A DNA stretch of 64,000 bases, taken from contig JAQNBH010000010.1 of the NCBI GenBank assembly GCA_028752905.1, positions 22,081,070 through 22,145,069 on the forward strand, written 5' to 3'. The notes below the pieces were generated by a model. That model did not search any database. It saw only the letters and a list, made by a program, of their open reading frames with translations, and was not told where the DNA came from. The position numbers and the translations under genes are program-made. Position 1 is the first letter of the stretch. Every line of letters starts with the position of its first letter. Source of the stretch: Cladorhizidae sp. MBARI D1340-BT2. Lineage: Eukaryota > Porifera > Demospongiae > Poecilosclerida > Cladorhizidae. Below are positions 45,438-55,424 of this stretch, piece after piece.

Positions 45438-45756
45438 CCCCATCATTATTATCATCATCATTACCATCATTATTATCATCATTATTATCATCATTATTAT
45501 CATCATTATTATCATCATCATTATCATCATTATTATCATCATTATTATCATCATCATTATCATCATTATTATCATCATTATTATCATCATCATTATCATC
45601 ATTATTATCATCATTATTATCATCATTATTATCATCATTATTATCATCATTATTATCATCATTATTATCATCATTATTATCATCATTATTATCATCATTA
45701 TTATCATCATTATTATCATCATCATTATCATCATCATTATCATCATCATTATCATT

Positions 45757-45806
<50 letters not shown>

Positions 45807-45808
45807 TA

Positions 45809-45857
<49 letters not shown>

Positions 45858-45994
45858 TTTAAATTTATTTTTATTTTAATTTTTTTAATTTTTTTATTAT
45901 TATTATTTTTTAATTTTTTGTTTGTTTGTTTATAATAAATAAATAAAATATAAAAAAATAATAAAAAATATTATTATTATTATTACTATTATTA

Positions 45995-46074
<80 letters not shown>

Positions 46075-46235
46075 GTTATTATTGTTATTATTGTTATTAT
46101 TGTTATTGTTGTTATTGTTGTTGTTGTTGTTCTTCTTATTCTTCTTCTTCTTGTTATTGTTGTTATTATTATTATTATTATTATTATGTTGTTGTTGTTG
46201 TTATTATTACATTAATTTTATTTTTTTAATATAAT
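45438..46235. repeat. Compound (ATT)/(ATC) microsatellite block
   Basis: 45438-45735 is dominated by a 12-base unit ATTATTATCATC. 45735-45806 becomes pure ATC. 45807-45860 is pure ATT. A T/A-rich spacer follows, and (ATT)n with TTG and TTC patches runs to 46200. The Ser/Leu-only frame at 45389-45862 and the opposite Met/Ile-only frame are artefacts. Confidence 0.95.
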
Positions 46236-48528
46236 ATATATCATTCTTACTACTGTTATTATTTTAAAAAAATTAATGAACTGTGGCGATGCATGGAGTG
46301 TGAGAAACGTAAATGCCAACACTGGCCCACAATACCTGAAACACCCATAGATCTAATGTTAGTAGCTACCGGCTGTCTAGTCTCTAACTCTGCTGTTCTG
46401 CTCTGAACCTGACTGGGATTGCAATTCGCAGAATCCAGACACGTGGGCTTTAGCTGGTGCCACTCAGATGGAGGTGTCCCTTCTAATGTTAACCTAATTT
46501 AAACAAAGGTTCAAATATCATGTAAAAATTGTTATAAACAATGTCACATAAAGGTACATAAGAATAATCATATTATACATACTTTTGTTGAAAAAGAACA
46601 ATGCTACAATAACATGAATAGCAGTGTTGTGTTGTGCACTTACAAAACTTGCTTCCAATGCCTTATCTACATATAGCTATGTTTGAATCTTAAACAACAG
46701 TAAACAAGTATATGCAAAAATAACTGTGTTTTTATATTATATTTTGTGGTTAGTGTGTGGTCACAAAAACTAGACCATAAGTTTCATCAAAAATACTGCT
46801 ATTCCATAATACATGGACTCAGTGAATATCTGACTTGGTATTGACTTTTAACTGAAAGTGGTTCAGTTTTCCTGGCAATCCGAAGGTGAGAAGGTCAATA
46901 GGCTGTGAAGGCTAGTTTAGTTTATAATAAATTATGGTGCTGGTCTGGTGCGTGATATTATGTCGGTTGGCATGAGAGCGTAACAGGTCATTGGAATGTG
47001 TGAGCCTCACACATGAATACGGGTCTATCACTAATTACCTACAATGCTAGTAGTATACCAAACTGCTGCAGTTACAGCCGCTAGTAAGGCTACCAGTTAA
47101 CTATAGAAACTATTAGCCATCATAACCACATCTGGCACAAACTTAAAACAAACAAACAATTGTTCTAAAGATTTTTTTTTACTTGCACATTCCCAGTTGA
47201 CTGCTCTAGCAATTTAAAATTGTCATAAGATTTACTTCAGGCTCGAGGGGGATGAGTGAGCAAACCAAAAGAATTCTGGCTGATGGCCGCATTTGTCATA
47301 GTGAACGATCTCTTCCTAGGCATTACTTTACTTTCTGAAACCACTTCTTTGGAGGAAACCTACACAGGCACCTGTGTAAACTCTGAGTCCTATTGCTCTT
47401 GAGAAAGGATCTACTCTTGGAAGAATTTCTTTCCTGTTAGGTTTGCTGTAGACCCAGAGCGAAGTAGTGACGTATAACTCTTGATTGCTTACCTTCATGG
47501 AGCTGGTTCTTGCACTAAGCTGCAGCTTATTATAATTATTTGCATTTTAACGATCATCAACTGTTTATTCTTGACTAAAAGTAATATACTATATATTCAG
47601 TACTGATTCAGTGAATTCAATAGAGATAATTCCTAGACCGAAGCAGCTTATAATCTGCACTGAAATAATATGATCTGAATGATTTATTGTTGACAAACTT
47701 AAATATACAGTAGTTTGAAAATCACTTGCTTCAAGACAATACCCTTCACCCTGATGTTCCAGTATGCTTAGTCAGATACCTACCTTTAAGCCTGTAATGA
47801 GCATCCACAAAAGTCATTATGTTTACTAGAAGCTAAAAGCACATGGCTCAATATACAACAAATTAGTTTAAAACTACGCTAGCTACTGACATCCTGGAAT
47901 ATTATTTAATTTTTTAATTAGAGTTGCCCTTCAATGGCGTCTTATCAACCGAAGCTAAACAGCTGATTGTGTAATTCATCAAATGCTAGCAATTTTTTGG
48001 TCTTAACGAGATAGCTTATGCTGAAATCAAGGGGCCTGCAACTTACTAGAATCTCGTACATCAACACTGAAATCTCTTTTGAAATCATGAACTCTCTATT
48101 GAAATTTTCAATTTTGGAAACCCTGAAGTCAATGAATATGATTTACCATTGAATTTACCTTGCCTATTCTGCGTGGTTCTTGATGAGAGAGTGAGTCTGT
48201 TACTGCTATCTAGAAAGCCCAGCTAGCTGCTATATAGTTGAGACCCAGATGTGTGGTCAGAGATAAAAGTTACAAACCACCATTGTTGCTAGAATCTCAA
48301 CATTTTGTAGGGTATAGCTACTTAGCTAGTAAGTTAGTAGTTGCACAATATCGACTTTCTGTACTTTCGATCTACATTCAGTGTGCAGTTATCATGAGAG
48401 AAGAGACTGCCAACAACTACCATGCTGTCTGACTGAGAGTCTGACTAGCTAGTTGGGAGAATCAACACAAAAAATTCCAAATTTGTGTGCACTCTCCACA
48501 GAAAGTGAATTGACCAAAGTAGTGCAGC
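46236..48528. other. Noncoding stretch with repeat copies
   Basis: No exon is supportable. The block 47330-47600 is the third copy of dispersed repeat S, and 47780-48010 is a partial copy of dispersed repeat R. The GC-richer piece 46275-46480 is unassigned. Confidence 0.4.
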
Positions 48529-48882
48529 ACAGACTTGATTGAGTCGTTCATTGATCAGTACTATTCTGGTCACCAAGACTTCTATCCAATTTGTACTGCG
48601 CCAATAGCACAGCAACCTTTTTGCTTTCCACCAGGGCATTGTCTCCACATCAGTAATTTTATATCTGAGGTAAAGAGAAGATGCAAGAGAAAGTTTCGTG
48701 TGATTAAAACCTCAAGCCAGCATAGGTTAACAAATTTCTTCAAGCTTCTGTCCAAGAAAATTAAAGCCACGGTTAAAGCTGAAGTTAGTGACACTGACCC
48801 AGAATATATAGATTTCAATTTCCAAGCCAATTTGTGCCAGCATTACTTAATGGTCAAGAGATCAAGTCTTGTATTATGCTAA
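48529..48882 (+). CDS. Unrecognised open frame, possible exon
   Basis: A frame reads 'TDLIESFIDQYYSGHQDFYP', then 'FCFPPGHCLHISNFISE', then a basic stretch (VKRRCKRKFRV) and an acidic end. After S-E there is GAG|GTAAAG (48669), a good donor in phase 0, and AG at 48527-48528 could be an acceptor, although without a pyrimidine tract. The exon would then be 48529-48669. It could also be a piece of an unknown transposon. The phase does not fit the Calx-beta gene. Confidence 0.25.
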   Translation, partial: TDLIESFIDQYYSGHQDFYPICTAPIAQQPFCFPPGHCLHISNFISEVKRRCKRKFRVIKTSSQHRLTNFFKLLSKKIKATVKAEVSDTDPEYIDFNFQANLCQHYLMVKRSSLVLC

Positions 48883-49182
48883 AACCAAGCTTGTTTTATC
48901 CCATTTAGTACACACCAGCAAGCCCACTGGTGCGAGTGGTCAATTTTACTAAACAGTCAGGGTCAAGTGCACGTGGTTTGTTTAAAATTGCTTACATCAC
49001 AGCAAAGCTTTCTGAAGAGAAACTGAGCATCATCTATTCAACGAATGTAAGATGAGGCATCTATACAAATCTATATAGAGCAGCATAAGGTGCAGCCATT
49101 TCCTATTCCCATGGAAAAAAGAGCATCAGGTGTGTGCAAAAGAAGTATAAGTAAATGTTCACTGCTACTACAGATTATGGTG

Positions 49183-49290
49183 TAAAGTTGGTACTAGTGA
49201 TGATGATGTGGAGAATGTTTTCATGTCAAATGTATCGAGACTCCTGTTTAATCAAATTGAGAGTCAAATAGAATTTGGAACTGTAAAACC
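49183..49290 (+). CDS. Doubtful exon before the membrane exon
   Basis: After ACTACTACAG a frame 'VGTSDDDVENVFMSNVSRLL' stays open to CCT|GTGAGT, a strong donor. The end is phase 0, while the next exon (49440) needs phase 1, so the two do not join. It may be a decayed exon, or noncoding. D-D-D-V-E resembles the Calx-beta acidic motif only loosely. Confidence 0.2.
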
Positions 49291-49439
49291 TGTGAGTATT
49301 AAACTTATTCTTCAGTAAACGTCATATTTTATAATTGACATTTTTTCCTTATTGAAAATTGGGCTATTGGCATTGCATGTATTGTGGCTGGTGACCTATT
49401 ACACTTGATTGTTTGAGCACTAAAAGTAATTTCATGCAG

Positions 49440-49711
49440 CAACAGCAGCAGCTACAACCATACAAGTCACAGAAGAAATCACTACTGGAACAGAAGGCTC
49501 CACTGCAGCAGCTACAACCATAGAAGACACTCAAGAAACCACTACTGAAACAGATGACTATGAAAATACCGGAAGTGGAGATGCTGCTTCAATCTGCCAG
49601 GCAGGATGCATTACAGGTGTTATAGTAGCCTGTGTTACATTGGCTGTTGCTGCTGTAGCAGTCGGAGTTACCGTTATAACTTATTCTAAAAAAAACACTT
49701 GTACTGTATAA
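49440..49711 (+). CDS. Last exon: Thr-rich stalk, membrane segment, short tail
   Basis: Acceptor TTTCATGCAG followed by two CAG repeats; all alternative AGs keep phase 1. It encodes 89 residues: a Thr/Glu-rich stalk with an imperfect repeat (AAATTIQVTEEITTG and AAATTIEDTQETTTE), 'ASICQAGC', then the membrane segment 'VIVACVTLAVAAVAVGVTVI' and a short tail 'TYSKKNTCTV' before TAA at 49709-49711. The stalk is likely O-glycosylated. By phase, strand and position it is the natural end of the Calx-beta gene, although the connecting exon is not found. Compare 7636-8006. Confidence 0.7.
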
Positions 49712-51000
49712 CTGCTTTCACTTTTATTGATATTTGTAATGGGATTGAGGGCTCCTTCACTCTTTTTTTAAATTTTACATAATATATAGAGCTAATGGTA
49801 AGATATTTCATATTGCTAACATTGTTGCTCCATTTCTCCAATTCACATTTTATTTCGTATGCCTAATATTTGAAGATTAGTATATTTTAAACAGATACAC
49901 CTATATGCAATTTATATTTGAACGATACTCGTCTGAAGACCACTCCTGCCAAGCAAATTTATACTCATATATAGTATTCCCCTTATCCCAGAATCAACTG
50001 AACCACAGAAGGTACAAAGGCAATGGTCTTGTTTAGTTGGAGCAGTTATGCAGCTCTCTTGGTATATGGTTATGTATTGTTATATAGTTGTCTTTTATGA
50101 AGGCTTTCTTGAGCAACATATGGTTTTTCTCCATGGATAGATGCTAGTAAAATTAATCACAGTCCATGAGGAACATGCTTGGAATGGTAGGATTAGTAAT
50201 AATAATATATATATTGTTTTTCTTTCACTGTAAAAATGATGTTTGAGTTCAATTATAGATTAAAAATTACCAAAGAAGAATATAAATTTGTGGCATATGT
50301 CTTTAACTGGAGAGATTGTAACCCACATGTTCTTCCTTTCACTAGGTCTTTACAAAGTGTAAATGCTACTCCTCTACTGGGAACTGTGGATCTATCCAGA
50401 CCTTCCGACCTCATTCAAATTTTGTTGCTGTATACAAAATTATAAAGACCAGAAATATATATTAGGATAGAATGAAACAAGAGGTAAAGGGTCCTGTAAA
50501 TGTTTGCTGCCTACATTAGTATTCTTGTTCCAGAACTACCCAGCAAGCAATGATGTACCTATGGTACAGTTTACTTTGTATACCCACATGCACATAGACA
50601 CATGCATCATAAGATCACTAGAGTAAACTTCAGCGGAAGCTAAATGATCACTTTTTTGGTTGAGAAAACATGCATCTGCTTGCTGACTTCGCTCAGCCAG
50701 ACTTGATAATGCACACTAAACACTCTCTTCAGCAAAACAACAGAAATAGGTACAGCATCATCAACATGCCTATGTGAATCAAGATTAGTCATTGATTACT
50801 TATGAGTCTTCTGGTAGTACATTATTACGATGATGTACCTAAGTAATGCAGAATAAAGTAATAGATATACATACATACATACATAATATAAGACAAAAAA
50901 TTAATATATATCGGATAGAATAGTCGAAAAAGAAATGAAGGACTATGCAGACAACAAACATTTACACTACTTTTTTTAAAATAAGTAGTATATATTATCT
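49712..51000. other. Region downstream of the membrane exon
   Basis: I see no gene. A 69-codon frame at 50236 ('FEFNYRLKITKEEYKFVAYV') has no recognised motif. A (CATA)n run lies at 50869-50886. Confidence 0.4.
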
Positions 51001-51150
51001 CTCAATGAACTCTCAGTTGATATAATGAAATTACAATGACATTCTCAATAATTAACTTGAATTATACTCTCTTGACGTTTCAACTAGATTATTTCTGATG
51101 AAGACTAGAGCATCTAATCGAAAGGTCGAGAGAGTCAAGGTCATTGCAAG
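51001..51150. repeat. Palindromic MITE with a hammerhead-like core
   Basis: CTCAATGAACTCTCAGTTGA leads on the left. Inner arms TGACGTTTCAACTAGAT and its inverse ATCTAATCGAAAGGTCGA flank CTGATGA (51095-51101), a 7-base hairpin GACTAGA-GCA-TCTAATC with one mismatch, and GAAA (51120-51123). It is related to the copies at 17111, 22839, 54993 and 59555. Confidence 0.75.
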
Positions 51151-52011
51151 TTTATATTTTTTTAAATAAATTATGGAATCTGTTTATGTTTGTTGTGCAC
51201 ATTATATTTAATATTTTTTTGGCCCTATATTAGCTTTTGTCTTCTTAAAGTCAAGCAGCCACCTACAATATATAACAACATCTCTACATATTGGTATTAA
51301 TATTATTGCTGAAGTAGGTTCAGAGTTACTTGGGGGATGTTGAGAGTCTGTACTGTAAACAACGATGATGTTGATGACTTTTCAATCTGTTTCAAGTATT
51401 ATTTGTTGAATAATGAGTGCTGTATTGAGAAATGGATTAGTCATTGGCAATGTATTAGACAGTATAGAGTCTCCCGATAATGAATTTATGATGAATGGAC
51501 AAATTGTATAAAACTTACATATGGGGTAAAGTGGGGAGATTGATAATGTGGGTACTAAGACAAACCAAAAATGTTACATATATGAAAATACGACGACAAA
51601 TTATTATATATTAGTCATTTATATTAATAATGAATAGTCATCATAAATGCCTACATTGGTAAACTCTTCATTTCTTAATACAGCATTTTGTTGTTGTTTC
51701 TATTAAATTTTGTTTGCCATCAAGCAGCCACTTTCAAGAACTTACTCAGTTATATATATCGCACAAGACCTAAATTTTAGCTACCATATTTATTACACAC
51801 ATGCCTATACACACAAGACAGATGCAAAGTAGTTCCACTGTTAGCCACATAAACGTGTTTATGAGGTTGATGACATTAGCCGATTTTATGGTATATATTT
51901 CGCTGAAGAATTGGTGCCAAATCAAGAAATTGATTACTTGTTACAATGCTTTGGACAATTTGGAGCTTTCTGTAAGAAAATTATGATAAATGTACGTACC
52001 GTATATAAGTG

Positions 52012-52044
52012 ACATGTGTGTGATAGATACAATCACACACATGT
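52012..52044. other. Perfect 13-base hairpin
   Basis: ACATGTGTGTGAT (52012-52024) is the exact inverse of ATCACACACATGT (52032-52044) with a 7-base loop. No T run follows on either strand. It may be a small foldback remnant. Confidence 0.7.
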
Positions 52045-52672
52045 AGATAAGATCGCAAAGATGAAATTTCCCAGGTTTCTATGCTTTTTAGATTTCTGGT
52101 TTATAAGATTCAATGCATGCTGGAAGTACTTTTGGGTTACAAAATGGCTGAAGTCACTGTTTAGTTTTAGCCATATATTATATATCCGCCATTTTAAATA
52201 TGAATAACCATAATATAGAAAAAAGGAGCTAAAGTTTTTGAAAATTGCTGTAACTGAATATTTTCGTGGAATCATTTTTTTAATGTATTGCAATTGTATT
52301 CAACACAGCAGATACTTTACCCCTGTTGAGAATACTGACCATAGTGGAACACTATAGGATCTGGAAGCTCTAAAATTTTGTCCAAAGCACTAAAATAGAT
52401 GTATTTTGCCAGAATCTAGCTATATCTTCAGGTGTGAGGATACGTGGCTTTTAAACCAATTCCTATGGAACCTATTATCGTACCAAATCAATCTGAGAGC
52501 ACAATTTTCACATCTAGGAGCATGTCTGCGAAAACTCTCACAAGTTTAGCTCTTCAGAAAAAGTACCATATGGTAAATGGAATGCGATCACTCTGCAATA
52601 TTTAAAAGAGTATCTATTGACAAAAACATATTGACCTCACCTCTCCTGCATTGTAAGATGATTCCCATACTA

Positions 52673-53048
52673 TTAGGTATGTGTGTGTATGACAACTGGT
52701 GATGGTGTATAAGCACTATTGCTAATCATCGGTTTTAGAAGCACAGATGTCTCACGATACTGCAATAAGCTAGGGTGTGTCCATATCCAACTGGAGAGTC
52801 CCATCATGTCCCCTGTGTTTTCTGAACTTTTGTTTGCAATGAATTGAAAATAAATTGCATCATTTCTATTTTTTTCCACTTTAGACACAAAAAACCCTAA
52901 TCCATTCACAAGTGTACAAAATCTTATATGCAAGCTTGGCACATAGTCCACTGCCTGATGGTCCATCATTATAGATTCCATCATGCTAGGTGTCTTCATA
53001 CAATGTGAATAATGCAGAGGGGGGAACCTGCTCTTGTCTTTGGTGGCG
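52673..53048 (-). CDS. Coding-like last exon of an unrecognised minus-strand gene
   Basis: On the minus strand, TTTGCTTCTCCAG is a good acceptor, entering in phase 2. The frame then stays open for about 124 codons to TAA at 52673-52675. It has ordinary, non-repetitive composition: 'DHQAVDYVPSLHIRFCTLVN', 'GLGFFVSKVEKNRNDAIYFQ', 'NTGDMMGLSSWIWTHPSLLQ'. The open frame extends upstream of the acceptor to 53254, which is probably intron. I do not recognise the family. Upstream exons would lie beyond the Tigger element at 53372-55422. Confidence 0.45.
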
Positions 53049-53589
53049 CTGGAGAAGCAAATAAAGTTTGCAGAAATTCTAATCTCTAACATTGTCATGG
53101 TATGCTTGGAAGATTGATATAGAGCTGATATATGAACCACTACACACCCATAACATAATGAGTTCACTAAAGTGAATAGACAGAGGCTAGATATAATATA
53201 TTGAAGATTTTCATGCTTCCAGAATTGAACATGTAAAACATGGTAAAGGGTCATGAAATGTTAAGGTTATACATGGTAGACGTAAAGAAACAATCCGTTT
53301 CATACATGACATACATGATATGCACACCATCCCCTCTCTACTTATCTAGAAGTGAATAACACTCCCAAATACAGTGAAACCTCTGAATAGTGGACAATTT
53401 TGGACATACTTCTTTGTCCATTATTCGGAGGTTGTCCTTTATTGAAAGGCTTCTTTATTAACCTTATTCTCTCTGTTGTGGTTCATGCAGACACCAGCAT
53501 AAAACATTATCATTATCTTAGTTTTGTAGGTCATGCAGACACCAGTATAAAACATTGTACATTCTTAGTTTATTCTGTATTTATATATG

Positions 53590-54370
53590 GTAGTTTGTGT
53601 GACACGGACAGTGTGTCTAGAAGCAACTTTGTCAAATAATGAACTTGCAAAAGTAGCTTCATCACAGCTCTCTAGAAAATATTTAACACCTTCCAGTGAC
53701 TCAAGTGCTACTTTAATTTGGGGGGAGGTGTCTCATTTTCTTCATCAGATTGATTTTCGTCAATATCTTCTGGTTCAACTAAAATGTTTTAAGAAGTTTT
53801 CGTCCCATGTCATCATCAATGTCAGCACAAACAGGGAGGCCATTGTCTCCATTCATGTACTCTTCAGCTGAACAACTCTAATCAATACCCATTGTCTTAG
53901 AAATCAATGCTAGTATTTCATGGGCTGTATCGAGATTATGAAATGGGCCTTTCTGTCCAAACCCACGATCAGGGAGTGTTTTTCAAAAGCATCAAGTCTC
54001 ATCTAGATTATAAATGTCTACCTTTTTATATCCTTTCAACAATCTCAGGCAGCCTCTTCTTCCAGGACGTGAGTTATATTGTACCACTTGGTTCGTTTGA
54101 ATTCTGCCTGCCTAAAACTGCAGCAATTTCTCTGGCCTTCTCGGCAAGTTGAGGTCCACTTGGGTAAATGTTCTTGGAACAGGCCATCACATACCATTGG
54201 TAAAATGCATTCACATCAGAATACTCTGAAACTGGAGGTTTTTTACTAGTTGACGCATTATATTCATACATGGCTAAGATACTCTCACTTTTCCTCAATA
54301 TATCTGAAATTTGTGTCTTACTACAACTAAACGTTTCTCCAAGGTCATTCCAGGATGCTTTTGTTTTCAT
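53590..54370 (-). pseudogene. Tigger-type transposase relic
   Basis: From 54370 the minus-strand frame encodes a CENP-B-type helix-turn-helix DNA-binding region: 'TFSCSKTQISDILRKSESIL', then 'NAFYQWYVMACSKNIYPSGP' and 'LAEKAREIAAVLGRQN'. Further on (about 54000) 'GYKKVDIYNLDET' holds the first catalytic aspartate of the DDE domain. The second aspartate region is missing. A tail with 'ESLEGVKYFLESCDEATFAS' (about 53690-53620) matches the acidic C-terminus of these transposases. The internal deletion and stops make it inactive. Confidence 0.8.
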
Positions 54371-54992
54371 TGATTACATCCACCTTCTTTTCTGTGAATA
54401 GAAGATGCCATTACAAGACTTCAGCAGCTTGCCTATAGATTAATTTCACTCAAGACATCCGACTCAAAGAACTGTCACATGAGATGACTAGATTCTCTAG
54501 CTAGATGGCCTCTCAGCCAGTAGGCAGTGACTTGAGTGTAGCAGAAGTACGCTCGTACATCTGAGGCAATCATGTCTATAAAGAAGTATGGACTCCTTTC
54601 ATTAGAGAAGTATTGCTTCTCAAAAGAGAGCCAACTAATATTTGTGACCAATCTGCTGTTGCAGTGATTAGAGAGGGTGTTGTTGTTGGCCACATTCCCT
54701 ACAATATTGCGTGTCTGTCATCTCTAAGTTTCTGAGAAGGAGCTTCAATAAAGGCTCTGTTGAGGAAACTGTTGACAGAAACAACAGAGGAGCTGGATAT
54801 GGTTTGGAGATACATTTTACATACCATTTTTGGAACCATGCCTTACACTGACATCGAGTGACAGAAAAAAATTAGTTTGGCAAATGGACTTCTGTAGCTA
54901 GGCCTATCTGCTATATAGCTTCATGTTGTTTTGACCATGGCGGTAATAATTTTTCAATTATTCTTTCCTCATTTTACTGTCATTATTCTTAT

Positions 54993-55113
54993 TCTCAATG
55001 AACTCTTAGTTGACTTAACATTAAAATCACCTTCTCAATAATGAACTCCAAATTGTATTCACTCGACATTTCGACTAGATGCTTTACCCTTCATCAGGAA
55101 TAATGACGCTAAG
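54993..55113 (-). repeat. Palindromic MITE, half copy nested in Tigger
   Basis: TTCTCAATGAACTCTTAGTT opens the piece; it continues TTCTCAATAATGAACTCCAA and ends TCGACTAGATGCTTTACCCTTCATCAGGAAT, the inverse of the right half seen at 59555 and 17111. Confidence 0.75.
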
Positions 55114-55424
55114 GCTTGCATGAGCCTGCTGTATACTGGTAGCTAGCTAACACTTATTAATTTAAATTTTTTGTACTGCACTGGTGTGCGACAATGCATC
55201 TGGCCATATCCACTACCATGCCCAATAGAGGAGTTGTTTCATATTTGAAAATTTATTCGGTGCCTGGTTGCTGTCCATTGTTCAGAATTGGGAGTTTGTC
55301 CCCTATTCGGGGGCTTTCTAAAGCACTATTCCTATGGAACTATGCAGCGGTGCATGCCTCTGTCCATTATATATATGGTGGTTGTCTACTATTGGGAGTG
55401 TCCGTTAACGAAGGTTCCACTGTA

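Larger units (their letters stand above)
53372..55422 (-). mobile_element. Tigger/pogo-type DNA transposon, internally deleted
   Basis: The left end CAGTGAAACCTCTGAATAGT and the inverse of the right end (CAGTGGAACCTTCGTTAACG) match, continuing inward with GGACA... and GTTGTC(C/T) blocks. TA lies immediately outside both ends (53370-53371 and 55423-55424), the expected target duplication for this superfamily. The minus strand carries transposase pieces. A half copy of the palindromic MITE family (54993-55113) is nested near the right end. Confidence 0.9.

Noticed and set aside
45389..45862. 157-codon Ser/Leu frame and the opposite 133-codon Met/Ile frame
   Set aside because: Both are translations of the ATTATTATCATC microsatellite.
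46275..46480. GC-richer block considered as a tRNA-derived SINE or small RNA gene
   Set aside because: No A and B box pair or cloverleaf could be laid out.
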